NCBI RefSeq assembly: GCF_001039355.2
Contig: NW_019775898.1
Coordinates: forward strand, 84,237 to 106,672
Length of the DNA: 22,436 nucleotides
Direction of reading: 5' to 3'
Source: Lingula anatina
Lineage: Eukaryota; Brachiopoda; Lingulata; Lingulida; Lingulidae
The notes below the pieces were generated by a model, which ran no database searches, was not told the DNA's origin, and saw only the letters and a list, made by a program, of their open reading frames with translations. The position numbers were made by a program, and so were the translations under genes. Shown here one piece after another: positions 14,770 to 22,436 of this stretch. How positions within the stretch are numbered: the first letter of the stretch is position 1; each line of letters starts with the position of its first letter.

Positions 14770-16500
14770 TCAAGTGAGAAACGTACTGAGTTTTTGTCTC
14801 TTGGCTTAAATTGGACTGTTGATGAACATTTGCGAAATTCTTGTTACTGCAATAACTAGAAAAAAATCTTTGTGGTCCCTCATTGGACCAAAATGCTGGC
14901 CGAGGTAAAAAAGCTGTGATCAATTTCTTTCTTGCATTTTTATATTATTTTAAAAAGGTGGTCTTGTTTTGAATTTTTTTTACTCTGTCACATAATCCTT
15001 TTACTGAAAACTTGAAGATGGAAGATATATTTTCCTTCAAATGCTTTGTTGTATTACAAGTACAATAAGAGCCTAGTAATCAAGAACACAAACTAAAAGC
15101 AGTATTTATTGTCTAGAGAATCATGTTGACGTTTTAGTTGAATACAGTTTGTTTTTGTGCAGACATGCAGAATGAGGAGAAGCATATTACGCCAGACTGG
15201 ATAGCAATAGCAGCCTCTCGCAGCATTGTTAATAACCTGGTGTATAAAATAGGGACCAGTTAGTGAGTAAAAAAAAAGGCAACATAAAGATTGAAATGTT
15301 ATTTGATTAGACTTATTGTACAGTATTCAGAATTGACTTTGGTGCACCATATCAGTTTGCAAGGGGTATCCTTGCCACTGGCCATTGATGTACGTGTGGT
15401 CACTTGCTGACCGCTGTCCAGTGTCCTGGTCCTAAGTTTGGACCATATATCCGTATCCACATGTGCTGAACACAGATGCACAACTTAATCACTGCATGCT
15501 TGTCTATGGGCACAGTTTATTTTAAACTATATTACACTTCACTCTTTAAATAATTCACTATGCTCTGTTATAATTATTCTTATAGATTGGTTTGCCATAG
15601 CATATGAATTATTTTAATGAGTTGATTTACCTCTTGCCTTACAGAGGAAGTATATAATTACTGTCCAGATTGTAATATACACGGCACTAGTGAATATTGT
15701 TATTAACATCTTTATCATGCTTGGGCCAGTGGTTGTTATGTAGTGATGTCTGATGACTTCAGTGGCATGCTGTATAAATTTGTGATCAGGAGAAGAGAAA
15801 TACAGTGGTAGAATAAAGTACATAATTAGGACCAATATTTTTCATTTGGATTGTGGAATGTCTTAGCAGTTTGTTAGTTTCAAAGCAGTTTTTTCTAAAA
15901 CTAAATGGAATTTGATGTATAGTTTCTTGGTGAATTGTGTATATTTCATATAAAATTGCACATTGACCGAGGGCTGCAGGTCTCTGCTAACTGTTATTAA
16001 CGTTACCTGTGGGCTTGAAATGCAGGCAAATTTTGAAAGTTGGCATGATGCAATTAATGTTATCATTTGCATTTTTTTACACACACATTTGCACATAAAC
16101 TGCTGGCAGCAGAAAGGCTTTTATTTTCTGTGAACAGTTGAACAAATACATAATCCAAGTTATGAAGTCGTTTATTATTAACACGCATATTGTTTTTTCA
16201 AAAGTGCTTCATTTTGTAAAATTTGTTAACCTTTTTCTCTTCTCTGTCTAGACAGGTGCTTAATACACATTTTTATGAGATATGGTAAATGTATATCACA
16301 GGGAAATTTAACAAGCAGGTGGAGAGTTATTTTAGATGGAGAGGTTTTTATTTGCTGCTATACTCTGTTACCATCTGTTAATACAGGAATTTTCTTTCCA
16401 GGGTGCATTTAAAACCCTTTGGCCATTAACTTAATAGTTGTAGAATGCTTTAACAAGGGAGCAAAAGTTTTATGCAATATTTATTAATGTGTGCTTATTT
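14770..16500. other. GIGYF intron 1, last part
   Basis: AT-rich intron leading to the start-codon exon. No repeat family, RNA gene or exon is supported. Short minus-strand frames here (such as 15614-15835 and 15863-16096) have no recognisable similarity or splice context. Confidence 0.5.
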
Positions 16501-16514
16501 TTTATTTCTTCCAG

Positions 16515-16559
16515 ATCATAGTTGAGAATGGCAGATACATTGAAATTTGGTCCAGAATG
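16515..16559 (+). CDS. GIGYF2: GIGYF exon with start codon
   Basis: Acceptor TTCTTCCAG, 13 bases of 5' UTR, then ATG at 16528 and [10 protein letters not shown], donor TG|GTAAGT in phase 2. The first ATG of the exon is used and its product matches the family N-terminus. Confidence 0.9.
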
Positions 16560-19500
16560 GTAAGTTACCCTCCACAGACTATGGCCTTTTTCTACTTGTC
16601 CTCTTAGAGTCTTAAGTTTGCTACTTGTCACCCAATAACTTGTCAACCAGCCAGGAAAAGGAGTCTTATTAAACCACTGTCACAAAAACTCTAGACTGTC
16701 TCAATTTTACACTGGATGGCGTCCTTTCTGCGTCCCATGGTATGGCCCTGTTTGAGAGTAAAAAAATCTTTACGTGCTGACAACTGGCCTGTCGTTAAGC
16801 ATTCATTCTGCAAGCAAAATGGTGCTTGTGCTTCCTTTCTACGACCACAGTGATGCCAGTTTCATGTTCACACCAAGGATGCAGAAAGTACACCGTCCAG
16901 TGTAAGCCGTCCAGTGTAAAGGGGTTTTAAGTAAATTACTAATACTAGCCTTTTTAAAGCAGTCAGTCAGCTTGAACAATAAACCTGCTGTCTGACCAGT
17001 GATAACATGTCTGTCCCCAGGCTGCGGGCCCTGTCTGATGGCAACAGTGTGACCACGCCGCCCCCGTCACCCAGCTACCCCAAGTACAAGCTAGCAGACT
17101 ACCGGTATGGGCGGGAAGAGTTCCTCGCCTTGTTCCAGCCAGAGTACGAGATACCAGAGGAGCTGCTCCAATACCCCTCCATACTGGTGGAGAAATCTCA
17201 GAAACCCATGGCGCTTATACCACTCACAGAGGAAGAAAATGTACGTGTGTAGTCCTCTCTCTGAGGAAGAAAAAGTGAAAGAGGGTTTATTTCTAAAATA
17301 ATTGTAAAATACGCCCAGTTTGCTGATCCCACTTCGAAGAGTTATCAGGTGATAAATGTGAAGCCATATTCTTTGTTTGGAAGCTGATCGCTTAAAGGTT
17401 GTCTTAAGAACTCACTGTATTTTGTGGCTGTAGCAATAGTAGAGGGCTGCTGTAAGCCTCTCTTTAGTCAGGCTCACAAACCTTCATCCCTGCAAGGATT
17501 CTTAGTTCCTGGGTTTAGTTTTCACTTGTTGGGTTTTTACACGACCTGCATCTTTGAGGTCTGCTCTGTATTTCCTGTTTGTAATGAATTTTAAAACTAA
17601 AATTTACCATGTTGTTTGTTTCCAGCGCATCATGTCCCAGTCAGTGAACAGTCTAGCGGTGCTGCGTCTGATGGGGAGGGGCGGCGGTGGCGCCTCTGGT
17701 GGCCCAGGAGGACCGTCCATGAGAGGTGGACGAGGAGGCTTTGTGGAAAGAGGCCGAGGTCGTGGTCGAGGAAGGGGTGATGGCTACTACTCCAGAGGAC
17801 CATATGAGGAGGGGGAAGGCGGCCTGGGCAGGGGGAGGCTGCACAGTAGGAGTGACAGCTGGGACGAAGGGTGCGTATTTGCTTACTACATTCTACTAAA
17901 AATGTCAGTACTATCGTGGAATAGAAATTGAGATGGATCTTGATTTAGGTAAAAGTACTCAGCATCAGTTGCTAGTTCCATGGGCCAACTCAGAAGACAC
18001 ACAGACTGATTTGATTAAAAAATTTATAAATGTCCAAACGTTTTGCTATTTTACTGTTTGTGAATTGACCTGAATTTGCGTTGCTTTACATTAGAAGCAG
18101 AGATCCGAGACCTAGATTTGAGCGAGGGTTTTCAGCTCGGGGAGCATATGAAGAAGGTGAACAGATATCTCCCAGGAGAGATTTCTCTCGCTCTATGAGC
18201 AGTGATAACTGGCGGGAGGCTAAGAACATAGCTGAGGAGGAGGGGGAGGGCGGAGACTGGAGAATGGCAAGGTCCAAGGACAGATGGGGTTAGTATACTT
18301 CACTTTTCTGATTATAGAGCAAACGGCGGGTTGAGGCATTTCTGGGTCTTCCAGAAGAAGGGTCAGATTTTCAAGTTTACGTTGACGGGTATATTTTTTT
18401 TCTGTGGGAAGTCGGTCAGAAATAGAGAAGGGATCAACAAAGATAATTTGGAAGACTGTCAGAAAATATCTCTGGATCCGCCCCTGGAAAGTGCAGTCAC
18501 ATTAGAAGTAGGGCTTCTTTTGGAAGACAAATAACATGTCAAAATACAAACAAAGTAATTACATCACTTTCTTTTTCATGTACTTCTGGTTTTGACTTGG
18601 AAGTATGTTTTATTTTATTCATTCCTGACTTGTTAGAGATATATAAAAGATAAAGCAAAGTGTATGTATTCTTCCCCATGATCAGGGACCCGTGGCGGCT
18701 GGCGTGGAGGAGAGTATGACTATGACAGAGCTGAAAGGAACGACAGGGGTTTCTTCAGACAGAACAGTTACGGGGACAGGCCTTATTACAACCGCCAGAG
18801 GAGTGCCAGTGAGTCTTGGGGAGATGAGGAGGGTAAGTTGAGGAATTTATTCAGGCAGGTCTTACTGGTGTCAGAGGAGTGAACTCGGAGCTTATTTTTA
18901 GTGTGAGCTGAGTGCCAGTGAGTCTTGGGGAGATGAAGAGGGTTAGTTGAAAAATAAACTCGGAACTTATTTTTAGTGTGAGCTGAGTGCCAGCGAGTCT
19001 TGGGGAGATGAAGAGGGTTAGTTGAAAAATAAACTCAGAGCTTATTTTTAGTGTGAGCTGAGTGCCAGTGAGTCTTGGGGAGAGAAGAAAGGCAAACAAT
19101 TTTGTTGGCTGACAATATTATGGCTTACAATGTCAAGGCAAGTTACAGATATGCCAGGTACCTTCTTTTTTAGGATGAATAGAGATGAAGAGAATTGATG
19201 TTTTATTTTGTAAATGAAATGCCAACAAATCTTGTGGAGTTAGAGAAAGAGCTGACAAATTTACAGTTGTGTGTTTGAGATCTACCTGTACATCCTGTCT
19301 TCTTACAGATGTCCCAGAGTGGGCGGCAGATGTTGAAGAAGATATCGGGACATTTGATGCCAGCGGTGCTTTTGTGTCATTGAAGGTAATAGTTTTCTCA
19401 GAAACCGAGAGGCGCGTCTCTCCAATGTGCATCTTTAGATCTAGTTCAGTGAGTATAAACAGAAGCAGAAAATAAACTTTGATGCAAATATGAATGGTTA

Positions 19501-22371
19501 ACTTATATGCAGTAATTTAAGGGCCAGACAGTACAGAGAGGATGTTTTATTGCAGGAGGCGGAGGATCAGAAGAAGGCCATGAAGAAAGGAGAGAAGTTG
19601 GGAGATGGGGAGAAGACCAACGGGGAGGTGAAGGTGTTCAGTGGAAAGGAAGAGACGTCGGATACAGAGGTAAGTTTTTTATCTAAACTATGTAGAATAA
19701 GACTGTTCTAAGATATGTATATGTTATGATTGTAGAAAACAAATTGTAAGTAAAAGATTAGTTTGATTCCAGTCAGGGAAAGATTGTGAAAAGTGAAAGG
19801 ATGTTTGGCCGAAACAAAGTACAATGTTTATGCCATGTAAACACTTTGGTTTATGTGCTAGCATTTCTTGTGAACATTTTAGAATAATAAAGGTGCCAAA
19901 ATGGAGAGTAGTGAGGAAACAAAAGTGAACTCCACAAAAGAGAAAAACAATAACAATAAACAAGAGCTTAAAGCAGACACAAATGATGCAGAAAAAAGAG
20001 AGACCTCAAAAAGGCCAGAAAATAATTCACAACCAGAAAGCAATAACACGATTGCCAGCCAAATCAATGTTGCCAATAAGACACAGCCATTGAAGAAGGG
20101 AGGAAAAGACTCCTCTAATGCCCAGGAAGTGGATATTGATAAAACTAACAAGGCTCCTGAACCTGATTTAACACCTTCTAATTCTCTTCCTGTGGCAATG
20201 TCTGAAAGTGTTACCAAGGCAACAGAATCAGGAGTGGAGGGCAAGCAGAAAGTGAACGGGGAGACCAGTGTGGCTGCCACTGCGAAGGTGGAGGATCCGG
20301 TGGAGCCATCTGGTGGCGACGTGAGTGAAGAGCGACAGAATGATCTCCATGACTTCCAACACTTAGAGGCAGCAGCGGAGAGTTTGGTGGCTACGTGGAC
20401 AGCAGAGGTGAGGAGTAGGGTGGAGGGGGAAGGAAGGGGGGGGTATCTGAGTTGTGTGTGTGGGGGGGGGGGGGGCAGTTATGTATCACCCCAATATGAT
20501 ATCAAGTTGCTCCCTTAAATCTTTTCACATCTTTTCTTTCTGGTTTTCTTGTAAAAATGAATTGAAGTAAAGTGCAAATTGTCTAATTTTTACTCTTTAG
20601 CTTGGGATATTGTAACCAAGAACTCAGAGCTCTTCAAAGAGGAGATCAGATTGATTTGTTGAGGGACAAAGAAGTAAAAGAAGGATAATGTATAATGCAA
20701 GCTTTGACTCATGTCTTCAGTGCAGAAAATGTGTTATAAAATGTGTGTGTTCACCTTCAGGAGGATGCCAAAACCCACAGCAAGGCTGCAGTGGACAGTG
20801 GCGGCCTGCCCATTGACCATGAGGATGCCAAGAGGTGGTTTTACCGCGACCCCCAGGGGGAGGTGCAGGGGCCATTTGAGAACTCTGAGATGGCGGAGTG
20901 GTTTAGTGCGGGCTACTTCACCATGAATCTACTGGTCAAACGCGGCTGTGACGAGAGATTTTATCCACTAGGAGAGCTGATCAAGAGATGGGGGCGTGTG
21001 CCTTTCCTGACGGGTCCCTCCCCACCCCCCCTGCTGCACTCTGCCTCCCCCACCCCAGAGGGTCAGGTACAGCCACTGCCACAACCCACACAGCAAGAAC
21101 AGATAAAGATGCAACAGCTACTGTTACAACAACATATGATGCAGCAACAGCATATCATGAGGTGAGTACCCTACAGTAGGAACAATGTATGGTAGGGTTT
21201 ATGTTGTGTTTGGAAAGGCTATCAGCAGATTGTAATCTGCTGTCCACATGACTATAGTAGAAAATACAGCATGTGCTGACAGTAGCAGTGATTATCGACT
21301 CGGCAAAAGACACAACAGTTTTGATTAACTTGGTGTTAACTTTTTTGGGATATTTATTTTATATGATTGTGGTTGTAATTGGAAATAGTATTATCTATTA
21401 ATTGGAAAAAAGCAAATGAATCTATTTGAAATGAGTATAAAAAATACTTACGACAACAACAACTTTTATTATTATTATTATGTTTTGTAGACAAATTCAG
21501 CTCCAACAGTTTATCCAAACACTGCAGCAGCAGGAAGCGTTTTCCAAGCTGTCTCCTGCAGAGCTGCAAGCGCTGGCCATGCAACTATTGTTAAAACAAC
21601 AGCAACAACAGCAGCTGCAGCTGAACCAACTGTCACAGCAGAAAGACATGTAAGTTTAACTCTGGTTGTCTGAGAATACTGAAGCCTGGTCGCAACCCAG
21701 GGGGATAATGTTGATCTGTATGCTTTTGTTTTATGTGTATTAAAGTTGACTCCTGGACGGGGATGCATAGATTACATTCTCGTGAATGTACTTTTGCTTC
21801 ATGAAACGTTTTTACAGATACTTTGATCTGCTGTTGGCAATATTAAGCATGAATTGGTTTGCTTGGTTTTGAATATTGGCATGGACTTTTTTTGATCATA
21901 GTTTACTGGTGTTCAGGCATTGCTGCCTTTGTGCCACAAGCAGTTTTCTATTTCAAAACATTGGTGTAAGAGGAAAAGTGTGTGGCTGGAAGTATGAGAG
22001 AAAGAATATTTTTGCTGGGATCTTGCGGACTTCACGGTAATTAGGCCTTGATGTCTGCTCATGTTGTAGTTATAAAATAGCCAATCAGTAAGCTGCTTTG
22101 AAACTGGTTGCCATGGTGACAGGTCCACTGCAGCCAATCAGTGTTGATTTCTGTCCTGCAGGCAACTCCAGCTCCAGCAGATCATGCTGCAGCTGCAGCA
22201 GCAGGAGTTTTTCACTAAGTTGAATCCTCAGCAGCAGCAGGCGCTGGCTATGCAGGTCTTGGTGAAACAACAACAACAGCAGCAGCAGCAGCAGCAGCAA
22301 GAACAGCTTAAACATCAACAACAACAACAATCTCATCAACAGCAGCAACAGGCTGACAATCAGGCTGATAT
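16528..22371 (+). CDS. GIGYF2: GIGYF1/2 orthologue (GYF-domain translational repressor), partial at the 3' end
   Basis: Spliced model: 16528-16559, 17021-17240, 17626-17870, 18095-18288, 18686-18832, 19309-19385, 19556-19669, 19883-20407, 20761-21161, 21491-21649 and 22162-22371, all GT-AG and in frame; about 774 residues before the window ends. The opening [18 protein letters not shown] matches the GIGYF N-terminus. YRYGREEFL at 38-46 is the 4EHP-binding Y-x-Y motif, with the auxiliary PMALIPL at 73-79. An RGG-rich stretch, then PEW...GTFDASGAF at about 282-301 (the segment that binds DDX6/Me31B, as I recall), then the GYF domain at about 543-600 ([20 protein letters not shown]), which binds PPGphi-type proline motifs in partners. 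The Gln-rich part follows. The protein recruits 4EHP and decay factors to repressed mRNAs in the cytoplasm. Vertebrates have two paralogues; an invertebrate would normally have one, so the symbol denotes the family. Confidence 0.93.
16705..16924. mobile_element. MITE family D, copy 2
   Basis: The left end TTTTACACTGGATGGCGT and the right end (CCGTCCAGTGTAAAGGGG) are inverted repeats, and the right terminal block CCGTCCAGTGTAA is doubled. Interior blocks match 14386-14573 in order. It lies in the intron just upstream of the 4EHP-motif exon. Confidence 0.8.
17021..17240 (+). CDS. GIGYF2: GIGYF exon with the 4EHP-binding motif
   Basis: Acceptor TGTCCCCAG, donor AAT|GTACGT, phase 2 to 0. It encodes the Ser/Pro stretch [16 protein letters not shown], the 4EHP motif YRYGREEFL and the auxiliary KPMALIPL. 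Position 8 of the Y-x-Y-x4-L motif is Phe where human has Met. Confidence 0.93.
17241..17620. other. GIGYF intron, nothing further seen
   Basis: Intron between the 4EHP-motif exon and the RGG exon; a pyrimidine-rich acceptor is seen at the end and no other feature. Confidence 0.5.
17626..17870 (+). CDS. GIGYF2: GIGYF exon with RGG-rich segment
   Basis: Acceptor GTTTCCAG, donor AAGG|GTGCGT, phase 0 to 2. After [20 protein letters not shown] come many RG/GR repeats ([15 protein letters not shown]), consistent with RNA binding and arginine methylation, then the [10 protein letters not shown] motif, a phospho-serine-type site conserved in the family. Locally GC-rich. Confidence 0.92.
18095..18288 (+). 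CDS. GIGYF2: GIGYF exon 5
   Basis: Acceptor TTACATTAG, donor TGGG|GTTAGT, phase 2 to 1. It encodes [12 protein letters not shown] and, later, [14 protein letters not shown] and [12 protein letters not shown], corresponding to the vertebrate RSESENWR...GGWRLAGSRRD region. Confidence 0.9.
18325..18486. mobile_element. MITE family C, copy 2 (inverted)
   Basis: The right end GGAAGACTGTCAGAAAATAT then CTCTGGATCCGCCCCTG matches the reverse complement of 8083-8120. The left end (GGTTGAGGC... GGTCAGATTTT) matches the other end. The terminal inverted repeats are more decayed than in copy 1. Confidence 0.8.
18686..18832 (+). CDS. GIGYF2: GIGYF exon 6 (parent of the boundary minisatellite)
   Basis: Acceptor CATGATCAG, donor GAGG|GTAAGT, phase 1 to 1. 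It encodes [18 protein letters not shown] and, later, [13 protein letters not shown], the basic/aromatic segment with an SxSxSW-type site. Its last 40 or so bases have been copied downstream three times. Confidence 0.9.
18800..19085 (+). repeat. 75-bp minisatellite derived from an exon end and donor
   Basis: AGTGCCAGTGAGTCTTGGGG occurs at 18802 (in the exon), 18911, 18986 (one change) and 19061. Spacing is 109, 75 and 75 bp. Each intronic unit has TTATTTTTAG, 40 bp of exon-like sequence ending GATGAAGAGG, and GTTAGT in place of the real GTAAGT. The last copy lacks the donor. Inclusion of a copy as an exon would hit TGA at once. Confidence 0.9.
19309..19385 (+). CDS. GIGYF2: GIGYF exon 7 (PEW...GTFD motif)
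   Basis: Acceptor TTCTTACAG, donor AAG|GTAATA, phase 1 to 0. It encodes [20 protein letters not shown] then AFVSLK, nearly the same as the vertebrate PEW...GTFDSSGAFLSLK block. This conserved acidic segment is reported, from memory, to contact DDX6. Confidence 0.93.
19556..19669 (+). CDS. GIGYF2: GIGYF exon 8 (charged linker)
   Basis: Acceptor TTATTGCAG, donor GAG|GTAAGT, 38 codons, phase 0 to 0. Lys/Glu-rich and without a named domain; one of the least conserved parts of the protein. Confidence 0.88.
19883..20407 (+). CDS. GIGYF2: GIGYF exon 9 (long Asn/Lys/Glu linker)
   Basis: Acceptor AACATTTTAG, donor GCAGAG|GTGAGG, 175 codons, phase 0 to 0. Low-complexity, disordered-looking sequence ([12 protein letters not shown], and so on) ends in [13 protein letters not shown], which aligns with the conserved HLEQQAEKMVAYL helix before the GYF domain. 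The intron directly after the donor is G-rich. Confidence 0.9.
20409..20477 (+). repeat. G-rich tract right after a splice donor
   Basis: Several runs of three or more G occur here, ending in a 14-base G run at about 20463-20476. It has the composition of a G-quadruplex-forming element and of G-run intronic splicing enhancers. Confidence 0.75.
20761..21161 (+). CDS. GIGYF2: GIGYF exon 10 (GYF domain)
   Basis: Acceptor TCACCTTCAG, donor ATGAG|GTGAGT, phase 0 to 2. The GYF domain is complete: W at 544, GPF at 555-557, MAEWF around 562-566, GYF at 569-571, then [18 protein letters not shown] and WGRVPF. These aromatic residues line the proline-peptide groove in the family. A Pro-rich stretch and the first Gln-rich helix ([20 protein letters not shown]) follow. 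Confidence 0.96.
21162..22161. other. GIGYF introns around exon 11
   Basis: Two introns (21162-21490 and 21650-22161), mainly AT-rich. There is an (ATT)n tract near 21466-21480. No further exon copy of the Gln-rich type was seen between exons 11 and 12. Confidence 0.5.
21491..21649 (+). CDS. GIGYF2: GIGYF exon 11 (Gln-rich, duplicated-exon copy A)
   Basis: Acceptor TTTTGTAG, donor GACAT|GTAAGT, phase 2 to 2. It encodes [20 protein letters not shown] then [19 protein letters not shown] and a Gln/Leu tail. It closely resembles the next exon in both sequence and phase. Confidence 0.88.
22162..22371 (+). CDS. GIGYF2: GIGYF exon 12 (Gln-rich, duplicated-exon copy B)
   Basis: Acceptor TCCTGCAG; the donor is probably GATAT|GTTAGT, phase 2 to 2. 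It encodes [20 protein letters not shown] then [19 protein letters not shown] and a long CAA/CAG polyglutamine stretch with His and Ser. If the donor is not used, the frame stops at TGA about 20 bases on. Confidence 0.8.
22267..22350 (+). repeat. CAG/CAA polyglutamine repeat in coding sequence
   Basis: A mixed CAA/CAG tract with the longest pure CAG run at about 22277-22299, within GIGYF exon 12. Length polymorphism is likely, as in vertebrate GIGYF2. Confidence 0.85.
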
Positions 22372-22436
22372 GTTAGTGATTATTTTACTGTGATTGATTA
22401 CTAATTATGTCTTGGTTTTGCGTTCTGTGTGTTGAT

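Noticed and set aside
18851-19099. 82-residue minus-strand frame with three internal repeats
   Set aside because: It is the shadow of the 75-bp plus-strand minisatellite; its repetition follows the DNA repeat.
19879-20280. 133-residue hydrophobic minus-strand frame resembling a membrane protein
   Set aside because: It is antisense to GIGYF exon 9; the Lys/Glu/Asn codons of the true exon read as Leu/Phe/Ser on the other strand.
22085-22348. Leu-rich minus-strand frame at the right edge
   Set aside because: Poly-Leu here is the complement of the CAG/CAA polyglutamine tract of GIGYF exon 12.

Overview
The window is animal nuclear DNA: AT-rich, with long introns, GT-AG splice sites and many decayed mobile elements. 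It most likely comes from an invertebrate deuterostome, and I favour amphioxus (Branchiostoma). The reasons are a GIGYF gene close to its vertebrate counterparts and two 75-bp minisatellites that each start at an exon/intron boundary, an arrangement described in amphioxus. The species call is inference.

Two protein-coding genes run away from each other from a shared start region near 11.3-11.6 kb. On the minus strand (about 11,450 down to 2,530) is a gene for a predicted type II membrane-anchored JmjC/cupin-8 hydroxylase-like protein. I could chain nine coding exons in consistent splice phase, giving about 374 residues. The HxD iron-ligand pair is present, but I find no segment carrying the third, C-terminal histidine ligand. 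The point where it should lie is occupied by a 75-bp minisatellite containing the window's only ambiguous base.

On the plus strand (first exon near 11.5 kb, coding from 16,528, running off the right edge) is the first part of a GIGYF1/2 orthologue, the GYF-domain adaptor that partners 4EHP in translational repression. Eleven coding exons (about 774 residues) carry, in order, the 4EHP-binding motif and its auxiliary segment, an RGG-rich region, the conserved PEW...GTFD.SGAF block, an acidic/Asn-rich linker, the GYF domain, and the beginning of the Gln-rich region. In that region two consecutive exons look like a tandem duplication.

The remaining sequence is introns and the region downstream of the JmjC gene. 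It holds a 1.1-kb inverted-terminal-repeat element (46-1142), a second degraded element (1819-2085), several short MITE-like families present in two copies each, a LINE 3' end with its simple-repeat tail (5896-6590), a marine-metazoan-type CCTCCGCC repeat (9691-9970), a GC-rich foldback island (about 3850-3966), and assorted micro- and minisatellites. No rRNA, tRNA, CRISPR or prokaryotic features were seen. The most unusual theme is repeated duplication of exon boundaries: two 75-bp boundary minisatellites, a split exon copy around an (AT)n tract, and a duplicated Gln-rich exon.
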